Assembly: GCF_046250185.1 (NCBI RefSeq)
Contig: NZ_CP176469.1
Strand: one strand, 5' to 3'
DNA length: 64,000 nt
Source of the DNA: Litorimonas sp046250185
Lineage (GTDB): Bacteria > Pseudomonadota > Alphaproteobacteria > Caulobacterales > Maricaulaceae
Shown: positions 51,679-59,929 of the stretch, one piece after another
Layout: each line of letters begins with the position of its first letter
Position numbering within the stretch: position 1 is the stretch's first letter
The notes under the pieces: generated by a model
The model's input: only the letters and a program-made list of their open reading frames with translations
Database searches by the model: none
Told to the model about the DNA's origin: nothing
Program-made: the position numbers and the translations under genes

Positions 51679-52305
51679 TTATTGCGAAACCCAAACAATC
51701 CGCGCCACCCACTGGACTTCTTTCATAGACAAGGTACGATTTTCGTAGTCCGAGTTAAGGGAAATCAGTTCGATTTTGGTCGCGGATTTACGGAGTAATT
51801 CCTTCGCCATGATCTCGCCTTCTAGGGTTTTGACGACAACGCGGTCGCCCTTGCGCACGGCTTCATTGGGGGCCACGAGGACTTTATCGCCCGCGCGGAG
51901 GACGGGGGCCATGGAGTCGCCTGCGATCTGTAGCGCGTAAACACCCTCGCTCTGCACACCTGGCACGCGAATATCATCCCAACCGCCGCCAAGCGGGAAG
52001 CCTGCATCATCAAAGAACCCTTCATCCCCCGCTTGCGCCAGCCCGATCAGCGGGATCGCGGGGCCAGGCGTCAAATTCCCATCCGCAAAGCGGGCGAAAT
52101 CTTCAAAGGTCATGCCCACCGTTTCCAGCACTTTGGATAGGCTTTCCGTCGAGGGCCAACGTGGTTTGCCCGCGCTAGATGTTCGCTTTGATTTATTGAA
52201 GCTGGTCGGGTCGAGGCCCGCCTGCCGCGCAAGGCCCGACGGAGAGGTGTCACACCGCACCGCCAATTTATCCAGCGCTGCCCAAATATCACGATGAGAA
52301 AACAT
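51679..52305 (-). CDS. S24-type (LexA-fold) transcriptional regulator
   Basis: A 208-aa regulator with an N-terminal helix-turn-helix (AVRCDTSPSGLARQAGLDPTSF) and a C-terminal S24 peptidase-like domain. The catalytic Ser is in GDSMAPVL and the Lys in EIMAKEL; an Ala-Gly pair in GLAQAGDEG sits where self-cleavage would occur. It therefore resembles a RecA-responsive repressor such as phage CI or PrtR, but no prophage surrounds it and the family also occurs as a chromosomal regulator in alphaproteobacteria. It diverges from nothing; the ammonium transporter operon lies behind it on the same strand. Confidence 0.9.
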   Translation of the reverse strand: MFSHRDIWAALDKLAVRCDTSPSGLARQAGLDPTSFNKSKRTSSAGKPRWPSTESLSKVLETVGMTFEDFARFADGNLTPGPAIPLIGLAQAGDEGFFDDAGFPLGGGWDDIRVPGVQSEGVYALQIAGDSMAPVLRAGDKVLVAPNEAVRKGDRVVVKTLEGEIMAKELLRKSATKIELISLNSDYENRTLSMKEVQWVARIVWVSQ

Positions 52306-52354
52306 AGGGCTGAATAGGTAATTATTCCTATCTTGTCAAATAGGCATTTCCACA

Positions 52355-52382
52355 AAAAACCCGCCCTGATAACAGAGCGGGT
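52355..52382 (-). terminator. terminator of the downstream ammonium transporter
   Basis: On the minus strand CCCGC, an imperfect inner stem and GCGGG are followed by a T run; it lies about 30 nt after the stop of the transporter gene. Confidence 0.8.
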
Positions 52383-52408
52383 GTTGATTTTGGGGGTGAG
52401 CGCGAGAC

Positions 52409-53674
52409 TTAATTGTACGCGCTTTCGCCGTGCTGGCTGATGTCGAGGCCTTGATATTCGGCTTCTTCATCGACGCGCAGACCCATCGTGATTTTCAGCC
52501 CGAACAGGATGATCACGCTGGCAATCGCAGACCACGCGACAACGGCGAGCGTGCCTGTTAGCTGCACCATGAAATCACCATCACCTGTCCCGCCGAGTGC
52601 TGTCGCAGAGAGGAATGGTAGCAGTAGGATACCGAGCATACCGCCGACACCGTGAACTGCGAAAACGTCCAAGCTATCGTCAATCGCGAGTTTGACGCGG
52701 ATGAGGTTGACTGCGAGATAGCAGATAATCCCGCCCGCCAGACCGATCAACAATGCGCCGCCCGGGCCCAACACGCCAGCGGCGGGGGTCACTGTTGCGA
52801 GGCCTGCGATTGTGCCTGTCGCTGCCCCGACCAGCGTAGGCTTGCGCCCGCCAATGCTCTCAAACGCAACCCAGACCAGCGTGGCAACGGAAGCGGAAAT
52901 ATGCGTGACGAGTAAGGCCATGCCAGCGCCGCCATCTGCGGCCAGTTGTGAACCGCCATTAAATCCGAACCACCCAACCCAGAGCATGCTCGCACCGATC
53001 ATCACAATCGCGGGACGATGCGGCACAGATAGCTCATGCGGGAAGCCTTTGCGCTTCCCCAGCATGAAGACGTAAACGAGGGCTGAAATACCAGCTGTGG
53101 CATGGACAACCAGACCGCCCGCAAAGTCAATCAATCCGCGTTCAGCCAGCCAACCGCCGCCCCAAATCCAATGGGTTACCGGGGCGTAGACGACGAGCAG
53201 CCAGAGGGCTGTGAAAATCAGAACAGGGAAAAACTTCACCCGCTCCACAAATGCCCCGACGATCAAGCCGGGCGTGATAACAGCAAATGTCATCTGGAAG
53301 GCGAGGAAGACGCTCTCTGGGATGGTCCCGCTGACCGCGTCACGGCCGAGGTTTTTCAAGAACAGATTGTCCAATCCGCCCCACCATCCATTGGCGGTGC
53401 CAAAGGCAATTGAATAGCCTGCAATCACCCAGACAATGCTGGCGAGTGCGGCAATGGCGTAGACTTTCATCAACACAGATAGATAGTTTTTCGCGCGCAC
53501 AAGTCCGCCGTAAAACAACGCTAGGCCGGGCAGTGACATAAATAGCACGAGGGCTGTTGCGGTTAATATCCAAGCTGTGTCGCCAGAATTAATTGCCGCG
53601 TCTTGGGCGTGGGCATTGACGGGTAGAGCCGCGAGCCCTGCAACGCCGATTGCGCCGCGTAGTAAGTTTTTCAT
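52409..53674 (-). CDS. amtB: ammonium transporter (second of tandem pair)
   Basis: A 421-aa Amt channel with a cleavable N-terminal signal (MKNLLRGAIGVAGLAALPVNAHAQ) and 11 membrane helices. Amt signatures include FYGGLVRAKN, DFAGGLVVHATAGISALVY with its first twin His, and FAVHGVGGMLG with the second. The protein conducts ammonium as a trimer and is normally gated by GlnK, but no glnK lies in this window. A second amt gene is directly upstream on the same strand. ATG 53674 is chosen because the frame further upstream lacks any match and follows the terminator of the first gene. Confidence 0.92.
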   Translation of the reverse strand: MKNLLRGAIGVAGLAALPVNAHAQDAAINSGDTAWILTATALVLFMSLPGLALFYGGLVRAKNYLSVLMKVYAIAALASIVWVIAGYSIAFGTANGWWGGLDNLFLKNLGRDAVSGTIPESVFLAFQMTFAVITPGLIVGAFVERVKFFPVLIFTALWLLVVYAPVTHWIWGGGWLAERGLIDFAGGLVVHATAGISALVYVFMLGKRKGFPHELSVPHRPAIVMIGASMLWVGWFGFNGGSQLAADGGAGMALLVTHISASVATLVWVAFESIGGRKPTLVGAATGTIAGLATVTPAAGVLGPGGALLIGLAGGIICYLAVNLIRVKLAIDDSLDVFAVHGVGGMLGILLLPFLSATALGGTGDGDFMVQLTGTLAVVAWSAIASVIILFGLKITMGLRVDEEAEYQGLDISQHGESAYN

Positions 53675-53789
53675 TGTGATTCCCCTCACATATATTGTGA
53701 TAGCGGTATAAATCTTGTGCGGGCAGGCGAGAGGGAATGAGATGTATGTTTTGGGGGTGTTGCTTCGACGCACCTGATTTATACAAAAA

Positions 53790-53827
53790 AACCCCGACTT
53801 TGCACAAATCCTGTGCCTAGCCGGGGT
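53790..53827 (-). terminator. terminator between the two ammonium transporter genes
   Basis: On the minus strand a long stem (ACCCCGGCT... with inner GCACAGGATTTGTGC) is followed by seven T. It separates the two amt genes into distinct transcripts. A smaller CACGTTTCG/CGAACGTG hairpin lies next to it. Confidence 0.82.
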
Positions 53828-53918
53828 AAGTGTCACGTTCGAAATCACGAAACGTGAGGGGAAAGATTATGTGTCGGGGGCGTGATCGCCCCTGACGAAG
53901 ATTAACGGCAAAGCGGGT

Positions 53919-55217
53919 CTAGCCGTTGACGAATTCAGGGTAGGACGGCACGCCGATCTCGGCTTGGTCCAATCCGACATATTCGTCTTCCTCAGACACG
54001 CGGATCCCGATGGTCAGCTTCAGCGCGAACCAGATGACCGCGGAGACGAGCGAGACAAACGCGCCGACCATAACAACTCCGACAAGCTGTCCGATAAATG
54101 TCGCGTCGGCATTCGTCAGCGGCACGATCAGTGTGCCGAAGATACCCGCCACCAAGTGAACTGGGATCGCACCGACAACATCGTCAATCTTGAGTTTATC
54201 AAGCAGGGGAACTGCGAGACAGGCGAGGAGCGACCCGATACCACCGATCAGCAGCGCCATAGGCACGGACGGAGTGAGCGGTTCTGCTGTAATCGCGACG
54301 AGGCCAGCCAGTGCGCCGTTGAGCGCGAGGGTCAGGTCGATCTTGCCGTAGCGCAGCTGTGTGTAGATCACGGCGACCAAGACACCTGCGACAGCGGCCA
54401 TATTCGTGTTGACGAAGACTTTCGCAATCGAGTCAGCATCTGTGATCGTGCCCATGGCGAGTTGTGACGCGCCGTTAAAGCCGAACCAACCGAGCCACAG
54501 AATGAACACACCGAGTGTTGCGAGCGTCATGTTGGAGCCTGGGATTGGGTGGACATTGCCGTTGACATATTTACCTGATCGCGCGCCAAGGATGATGGCG
54601 CCCATTAAAGCGGCCCAGCCACCTGTTGAGTGAACGAGGGTTGAACCGGCGAAGTCAGAGAAGCCCCATTGGCTGTCGAGGTAACCGCCGCCCCATTCCC
54701 AGCTACCTACGATCGGATAGATAAAGCCCGTCAGCAGCACGACAAAAATCACGAAGGGCCAGAACTTGATCCGTTCCGCCACTGTCCCTGACACAATCGA
54801 AGCTGTCGTCGCGCAGAACACCATTTGGAAGAACCAATCGGAGTAAGAGGAATAACCTGTATCCACATCCTCTGCGGCAAATTCCATAAGGCTGAATGTG
54901 CCGAAGAAGGTACCGCCACCGTACATCAGGTTATAACCCACGACCCAGAACATCAGGCCCGCAACAGAATAGAGTGTTATGTTTTTGAGGCACTGCATGG
55001 ACACGTTCTTTGTTCGCACAAAGCCCGCCTCCAGCATGGCAAAACCAGCCGCCATCCACATGACGAGGAAACCGCCAATCAAAAATAGCAGCGTATTAAA
55101 GACAAAGGCGTCATTGGCCGCCAAGCTCTCTAGCGTCGGAGCATCCTGCCCCCAAGCCAGTGCGGGTAGAGCTGCCAGCACAGCGGCTCCCCCTAAAATT
55201 TTTGCGTATTTGCGCAT
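53919..55217 (-). CDS. amt: ammonium transporter (first of tandem pair)
   Basis: A 432-aa Amt channel with signal peptide MRKYAKILGGAAVLAALPALAWGQ. FAMLEAGFVRTKN, DFAGSTLVHSTGGWAALMGA and IPVHLVAGIFG carry the pore His pair. It differs enough from the downstream copy to be an old duplication; its region around WMAAGFAMLEAGF is of the Rh/Amt2 clade often found without GlnK. GGAAGGGA precedes the ATG. Confidence 0.92.
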   Translation of the reverse strand: MRKYAKILGGAAVLAALPALAWGQDAPTLESLAANDAFVFNTLLFLIGGFLVMWMAAGFAMLEAGFVRTKNVSMQCLKNITLYSVAGLMFWVVGYNLMYGGGTFFGTFSLMEFAAEDVDTGYSSYSDWFFQMVFCATTASIVSGTVAERIKFWPFVIFVVLLTGFIYPIVGSWEWGGGYLDSQWGFSDFAGSTLVHSTGGWAALMGAIILGARSGKYVNGNVHPIPGSNMTLATLGVFILWLGWFGFNGASQLAMGTITDADSIAKVFVNTNMAAVAGVLVAVIYTQLRYGKIDLTLALNGALAGLVAITAEPLTPSVPMALLIGGIGSLLACLAVPLLDKLKIDDVVGAIPVHLVAGIFGTLIVPLTNADATFIGQLVGVVMVGAFVSLVSAVIWFALKLTIGIRVSEEDEYVGLDQAEIGVPSYPEFVNG

Positions 55218-55382
55218 GTGGATTTCCCTTCCAGTTTAATCTTATCTCCCTACTTGCGCGGGCGCGGCAAAAGCGCGATTCATTCACGCGGCAAATTATG
55301 CGCTGTCACTGTCACGCGCATTTTCTGTGCGCATAAAATTGCAAACTGCTCTATTCTTGTGCAGCCATGTGAGGGAATCGAA

Positions 55383-55730
55383 ATGAGACCGAATTACATC
55401 TATAAAGTGCTGCGAATGGACGAGTGGATGTCTCTTCGTGAGGTCGGTGAGTTCTACGGCTCTGATGATGACCGTCGCGACGGCTACATTCATTTATCGA
55501 CCCGCAAGCAACTCGCTGGCACGTTGGAGAAATACTACACCCAAGGCGATATGATCATCTTGGCAGAGGTCGACGCGACGGATGCGGAATTCCTATCAGA
55601 TTTAAAATGGGAAGTCGCCCGTGATGGGTCAGAGTTTCCGCACCTTTACAGCGAGCTATCAATCGGCGATGTCCTGCGCTTCTGGGAGTTGACGCCTGAT
55701 GCCCAAGGTCGTTACGAGCTACCGATCTAA
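55383..55730 (+). CDS. DUF952 domain protein
   Basis: A 115-aa cytosolic protein with the DUF952 pattern: IYKVLRMDEWMSLREVGEFYGSDDDRRDGYIHLS, then QLAGTLEKYY and the C-terminal FPHLYSELSIGDVL. The fold resembles ADP-ribosyltransferases (the family is related to glutathione-transferase-like DUF952). It precedes pyrD by 12 nt on the same strand, an arrangement common in Caulobacterales. ATG 55383 is chosen since upstream sequence is non-coding in character. Confidence 0.88.
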   Translation: MRPNYIYKVLRMDEWMSLREVGEFYGSDDDRRDGYIHLSTRKQLAGTLEKYYTQGDMIILAEVDATDAEFLSDLKWEVARDGSEFPHLYSELSIGDVLRFWELTPDAQGRYELPI

Positions 55731-55742
55731 CGAGACGATATT

Positions 55743-56804
55743 ATGAGCCTGATATATAAAGCCGGAACTGCCTTGCTGCGCCGTATGCCCGCCGAGCGCG
55801 CGCATACCACGACGATCAAATTGCTACGTGCCGGGATGGGACCGACAGCACCTATGCGCGATTACCCCATGCTGGCCACACGGGTGGGCGGTCTGGACTT
55901 GCCCAATCCTGTTGGCCTCGCGGCGGGATTTGACAAAGATTGCGATGTGCCGGACGCCATGCTGTCGGCTGGTTTTGGCTTTGTCGAGTGCGGCACGGTC
56001 ACGCCGCGCCCGCAGACCGGCAATGCCAAGCCGCGCCTGTTTCGCCTCTATGAAGACGAAGCCGTGATCAACCGCATGGGCTTTAACAATAAAGGCCTCG
56101 ATCATTTTGAAGCGCGGTTGACCTCGCGCAAAAACAAAGTTGGAATCGTCGGCGCGAACCTGGGTTCGAATAAAGACAGCGAGAACCGCGTCGCAGATTA
56201 CGTGACAGGCCTCGTGCGGCTCTGGGGGAAATCCGACTATTTCACCATAAATATCAGCTCGCCCAACACGCCTGGCCTGCGCAAGCTGCAAGGTGCGGAC
56301 GCGATGGATGACCTGCTGGGGCAGCTATCAGAGATGCGGGCCAAGCTGGCAGGGGATGAGCCGAGCTATCCGATGTTCTTGAAAGTTGCGCCTGACCTCG
56401 ATTATGCCGAGATTGAGCGCGTGGTCGAGCAAGCGCGGACTTACGGCCTCAACGCGATTATCGTGAGCAATACGACGATTGCGCGGCCAGACAGCCTACG
56501 CAGCGTCCACGCGGGCGAGGGCGGCGGCCTGTCAGGACAGCCCTTATTCGAGCCGTCCACAGACATCCTCGCAGAATTCTACGCAGCTGCCAAAGGCAAG
56601 ATCGACTTGATCGGCGTCGGCGGCGTGGGCAGCGGCGCGCAGGCCTATGCCAAAATCCGCGCAGGCGCGAGCGCCGTGCAACTCTATTCCGCATTGGTCT
56701 ATAAAGGCCCGCAACTCGTGACAGAGATCTGCGACGACTTGGTCGCGCGGTTAAAAGCGGACGGGTTTAAGTCAATTAGCGAGGCTGTCGGAGCGGGTAG
56801 GTAG
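55743..56804 (+). CDS. pyrD: dihydroorotate dehydrogenase (quinone), class 2
   Basis: A 353-residue membrane-associated FMN enzyme of pyrimidine synthesis, passing electrons to quinone. The N-terminal helices (residues 1-35) are the membrane-binding part of class 2 enzymes. NPVGLAAGFDKD, FTINISSPNTPGLR, the Ser-nucleophile loop SSPNTPGLRKLQ and the FMN-phosphate loop GVGGVGSGAQAY are present. The last 41 coding bases are duplicated about 970 bp downstream (57724-57764). Confidence 0.97.
   Translation: MSLIYKAGTALLRRMPAERAHTTTIKLLRAGMGPTAPMRDYPMLATRVGGLDLPNPVGLAAGFDKDCDVPDAMLSAGFGFVECGTVTPRPQTGNAKPRLFRLYEDEAVINRMGFNNKGLDHFEARLTSRKNKVGIVGANLGSNKDSENRVADYVTGLVRLWGKSDYFTINISSPNTPGLRKLQGADAMDDLLGQLSEMRAKLAGDEPSYPMFLKVAPDLDYAEIERVVEQARTYGLNAIIVSNTTIARPDSLRSVHAGEGGGLSGQPLFEPSTDILAEFYAAAKGKIDLIGVGGVGSGAQAYAKIRAGASAVQLYSALVYKGPQLVTEICDDLVARLKADGFKSISEAVGAGR
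56757..56797 (+). repeat. 41-bp 3' end of pyrD, source copy of a direct repeat
   Basis: The stretch encoding ADGFKSISEAVGAG matches 57724-57764 with three mismatches (38 of 41 identical) in the same orientation. The two copies flank the AT-rich patch with the Imm63-like gene and the GNAT remnant. Confidence 0.9.
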
Positions 56805-56821
56805 GTCCGCTCTGGGGGCTT

Positions 56822-56868
56822 AGCGGACGTAAGGTGAGTGTCTCAAAACGCCCCGTATCAGACGCTCA
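56822..56868. repeat. dispersed intergenic repeat, copy B
   Basis: AGCGGAC, 8 nt, AGTGTCT ... AGACGCT: same layout and spacing as copy A (19925-19971), but the inverted repeat is less perfect and the centre is AAAACGCCCC. It lies just after the pyrD stop. Confidence 0.6.
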
Positions 56869-56907
56869 CATGAAGAATGTTGTTTCCAGAAACTAAATCG
56901 AAATAAC

Positions 56908-57384
56908 TTACATTAAAGGCCAACGGGTATTCTGTATTTCATATTCCTTTAGCGGCTTTCTCTGCAACACATCAAAATAATAATTATATGACCACTTACC
57001 GTGCTCTTTAGAAATTCGGTGCATATACTCAATTGTTAGTGCCATCCAGTTCCATCTGGAATAACCGATATCTTGGGAATTCTTATTTTTTGGAGACGTT
57101 TTTTTGAGGACCGCTCGTCGCATTAAGTCGGCATGGTGAGCGCGACTAAAAGCCATTTCATGTAAGAACCACCTGGAGGCCTCATAAAGTGATAATCCCG
57201 AAATACGCTTATGTTCCGTTCCACGTTCAGTTATCACAATGTCAAAAAGACCGTTGACTATTTCCACATGGGGAGACCCATCATGACGGGGCTTCTCAAC
57301 TATTAAATCCGCGGGGCTAAGGTCTGTACGAGACCATAGTTGGTCAATCTCGTTTTGAAGTGCGGTAATAGATATATTTTTCAT
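56908..57384 (-). CDS. Imm63-like putative immunity protein
   Basis: A 158-aa cytosolic protein, AT-rich compared with its neighbours. The pattern FDIVITERGTEHKRISGLSLYEASRWFLHEMAF, followed by SRWNWMALTIEYMHRISKEHGKW, resembles immunity protein 63, which pairs with polymorphic toxins. No toxin or VgrG/Rhs gene is adjacent, so it may be an orphan immunity gene or the likeness may be misleading. It is bounded on both sides by copies of the dispersed repeat. Confidence 0.5.
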   Translation of the reverse strand: MKNISITALQNEIDQLWSRTDLSPADLIVEKPRHDGSPHVEIVNGLFDIVITERGTEHKRISGLSLYEASRWFLHEMAFSRAHHADLMRRAVLKKTSPKNKNSQDIGYSRWNWMALTIEYMHRISKEHGKWSYNYYFDVLQRKPLKEYEIQNTRWPLM

Positions 57385-57423
57385 TCAATTGGGTTAATTG
57401 AAAAGAAAAAAGTCGTCAACTTG

Positions 57424-57455
57424 AGCACCCTAAAATCGCCCAATATAAGATACTA
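57424..57455. repeat. dispersed intergenic repeat, copy C (degenerate)
   Basis: Contains CCTAAAATCGCCCAAT (57429-57444), identical to copy A, but the arms GAGCAC and GATACT have decayed. It lies upstream of the Imm63-like gene. Confidence 0.6.
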
Positions 57456-57497
57456 AATTTATGTCTCTTTTGGGGAGAAGCAGCCTTCACATAACGC

Positions 57498-57726
57498 TCA
57501 AATCCTTCGCGTCATAAACACGCTTGTCTTCACATCCGTATAGTCTCCGAAGGGGCCGCAATGATCGTAACCTAACCGCGCGTAAAGCGCTCGGGCGGCG
57601 GCGTATGCGGGGGGTGGGGTGTGTTTCGAGGGAGAGGCGGGTGAGGCCTTGCGTGCGGGCATAGTCGGTCAGGTGCGCCATGAGATGTGTGCTGACACCC
57701 TTGCGCAAATGATCAGGATGCGTGCG
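57498..57726 (-). pseudogene. GNAT acetyltransferase fragment, frameshifted and truncated
   Basis: On the minus strand RTHPDHLRKGVSTHLMAHL and LSLETHPTP form the acetyl-CoA loop region of a GNAT enzyme. After a run of six C the reading must shift by one base to continue as AYAAARALYARLGYDHCG and end TSVFMTRRI before TGA at 57498. The N-terminal half is missing and is replaced at 57724-57726 by the duplicated pyrD end, at a GCGG overlap. So it is a broken remnant. Confidence 0.8.
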
Positions 57727-57764
57727 GACGGATTTAATTCAATTAGCGAGGCTGTCGAAGCGGG
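57724..57764 (+). repeat. 41-bp duplicated 3' end of pyrD
   Basis: Direct repeat of 56757-56797 (38 of 41 identical). It begins exactly where the GNAT fragment breaks off, which makes it a recombination junction. Confidence 0.9.
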
Positions 57765-57774
57765 GTATCGATCA

Positions 57775-58149
57775 CTAAATTGTTGTTTTGATAATTGTAC
57801 CAGAGGCGGTTTTGATTCTAGCTTCCATACAAAAGAATTTCGTTCCGATTCTTATTCGATTTAGATGATTTTCAATCATGTGCTCTGAAACAATATGCAT
57901 TTTGGCGTCGAAAGAGCCAATTAAAGGAATACCCGTCGGAATAGAAGCGCCACTTTCATCTAAGAATTCCGGCCAAATCATGTTTAACATGGGGAATTCA
58001 GGTGAATATATTTCGAAATCTTCTGCATAAGCAAAATCCCATCTTATCCCGTTCTGAGGAGGTCCGTTCCGTCTGTCGGGCTCAGGTCCTGATGGAAAGA
58101 TATCTATATGCGCTAAGAAGTGGCCTTCGCTTTGTCCAAAAATCCCCAT
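57775..58149 (-). CDS. small EF-Tu-domain-like protein, uncharacterised
   Basis: A 124-aa protein, AT-rich. The run HIDIFPSGPEPDRRNGP, then NGIRWDFAYAEDFE, GIPLIGSFDAKMHIVS and IRIGTKFFCMEAR looks like a beta-barrel related to domain 2 of EF-Tu, as in several short bacterial proteins found among immunity genes. The function is unknown. It lies 14 nt from the MATE stop, on the same strand, just beyond the duplicated pyrD end. Confidence 0.55.
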   Translation of the reverse strand: MGIFGQSEGHFLAHIDIFPSGPEPDRRNGPPQNGIRWDFAYAEDFEIYSPEFPMLNMIWPEFLDESGASIPTGIPLIGSFDAKMHIVSEHMIENHLNRIRIGTKFFCMEARIKTASGTIIKTTI

Positions 58150-58163
58150 TTAAATGCTTTATA

Positions 58164-59510
58164 TTATTTCGTGTGCTGATTCAAATGCCGCGTGATGCGC
58201 GGGTAAGCCACTCCCAATGTCACAGCGCGCATAAAGTAGTAAACCAGAAATGCGATCCAAATCCCTGCTGCGCCAAAGGTCGGGGTAATTAAATAATGCA
58301 CGCCAATATATATTGCGACGGCCGCGATGCCTGCATTGCGCATAGCTTTGGTCTGGGTCGTGCCGATGAAAATGCCGTCCATTTGGTAAGCGGCAAACCC
58401 GATGATCGGCGCGAGGGCGCAATAGGGAAGATAGGCTGTCGCGCTAGCTCGGACGGCCGGGTCTTGGGTGAGCGCGTTAATTAAATACGGCCCGCCAAAA
58501 TAAATGACTGCCCCCATCAGTAGCGCGAAGCCGATAGAAAACTCTGTCGTCAACCGCACAGCGCGGTCAAAGCGAGATTTGTTCTTGGCCCCGTAAGCGG
58601 CACCCGTCACGGCCTCTGCGGTATGGGCGAAGCCGTCAAGGATCAGCGCAGCCATGGTGATCATCTGCATGTGAATGTGAAAGCCCGCGAGGAATGTTTC
58701 GCCTTCGCTTGCGGCGGCATTACCGAAGAAATTAAATCCCAATGTCAGCGCCATAGTGCGGATAAAGATATTCCCATTGGCGATGCCGAGCTTTGATAAC
58801 GCGTTGCGGGCGAGCAAGACTTTTCGGGTCAGGGCACCCGCCCTTAAACCACCGCGCTTTTTAATCTCCCGCCATGCGAGGCATATCCCTGCGGCAAAGC
58901 CCGCCCATTCGGCCACCGCACTGGCAAGGCCAACACCGTAAAGTCCGGCGCCCAAAACGATCACAAAAATCGGCGACAGGATGATGTTGACGATGTTCAG
59001 CACGATCTGCAGCCACAACGCTTGGCCCGCACGGCTGATCCCGACAAACCATCCCATGAGGGCGATTGTGCCGAGCGTGGCGGGCAAGCCCCAAAGCCGC
59101 GCCCGAATATAGGTGGCGGCGCTGGCCTCAATCTCGGGACTGGCCGTGTAGATCATAAACGCGCCCGGCAGCAGCCATGCTTGCGTCAGCCAGACGAATA
59201 GCCCGATGGCGATACCTATGGGAACCGCGCGGATAATGTGCGCTTGCACCTCTGACTCTGCGCCCGCCCCGTCAGACTGCGCCGCGAGGCCCGCCGTGGA
59301 CATGCGTAAAAATCCAAAACCCCAATAGACAATGCCGTAAATCACCGCGCCGAGGCCAATACCTGCGAGTGCCGATGTGCCGATAAATCGCCCGACCATG
59401 AAGGTATCGACCAAGCCCACAATCGGCGCCGCACCATTGGCGAGCATGATGGGCCAGCTTTGATGAAAAACGGCCTTGCGCGTGAGTGCTATGCCGCCCG
59501 TCTGCGCCAT
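58164..59510 (-). CDS. MATE-family multidrug efflux transporter
   Basis: A 448-aa transporter with 12 membrane helices in two homologous halves (PIMLANGAAPIVGLVDTFMVGRF at the start, and FGFNFFGNAAASEGETFLAG in the second half). It belongs to the DinF-like branch. It exports cationic compounds with sodium or protons. Its start lies 2 nt after the stop of the thioesterase gene upstream, so it sits at the end of a longer minus-strand operon from pdxY on. Confidence 0.9.
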   Translation of the reverse strand: MAQTGGIALTRKAVFHQSWPIMLANGAAPIVGLVDTFMVGRFIGTSALAGIGLGAVIYGIVYWGFGFLRMSTAGLAAQSDGAGAESEVQAHIIRAVPIGIAIGLFVWLTQAWLLPGAFMIYTASPEIEASAATYIRARLWGLPATLGTIALMGWFVGISRAGQALWLQIVLNIVNIILSPIFVIVLGAGLYGVGLASAVAEWAGFAAGICLAWREIKKRGGLRAGALTRKVLLARNALSKLGIANGNIFIRTMALTLGFNFFGNAAASEGETFLAGFHIHMQMITMAALILDGFAHTAEAVTGAAYGAKNKSRFDRAVRLTTEFSIGFALLMGAVIYFGGPYLINALTQDPAVRASATAYLPYCALAPIIGFAAYQMDGIFIGTTQTKAMRNAGIAAVAIYIGVHYLITPTFGAAGIWIAFLVYYFMRAVTLGVAYPRITRHLNQHTK

Positions 59511-59512
59511 GA

Positions 59513-59929
59513 TTATGCGTCGCGTTTCGCCGTCAGGTAATGGCCATGCATCGTGGCGATTGGTTTGTCATAATCATCTTGCCACGCGCGAACACGGACA
59601 TTGGCAACGCGGGCGCCCTGTTTAAAGACGATGGCGCGGGCATAGGTATCCTTGGGATGACCGCGCCGCAGATAATCAACATTAATCCCGATGGGCTTGG
59701 GCAGGGCGCTAGACTGAGTCGTGAAAATCAACTCCGCAATCGCGGCGATTTCCATCAGGCCGCTAATCCCGCCGCCGTGCAAGGCGGGCAGAGTGGCATT
59801 GCCAACATTGCTATCCTTATACGGCATTTTCAGCGTCAGCTCTTTGCCGATCAGCACGCCTTCTACGCCCAAAACAGTGGCGTAGGGAATACGTTTGAGA
59901 AGTGTCTGCATGGCGGGTTGGTCAATCAT
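59513..59929 (-). CDS. PaaI-type hotdog thioesterase
   Basis: A 138-aa hotdog protein with LHGGGISGLMEIAAIAEL (the GGxxxxLxD-type helix) and INVDYLRRGHPKDTYARA strand. Such proteins hydrolyse acyl-CoA; with an adjacent paralogue, overlapping by 4 nt (ATGA), they may form a heteromeric enzyme. Substrate not known. Confidence 0.88.
   Translation of the reverse strand: MIDQPAMQTLLKRIPYATVLGVEGVLIGKELTLKMPYKDSNVGNATLPALHGGGISGLMEIAAIAELIFTTQSSALPKPIGINVDYLRRGHPKDTYARAIVFKQGARVANVRVRAWQDDYDKPIATMHGHYLTAKRDA

Noticed and set aside
51679..52305. Prophage repressor marking an integrated phage
   Set aside because: The S24 regulator stands alone; flanking genes are ordinary chromosome genes with no phage functions.
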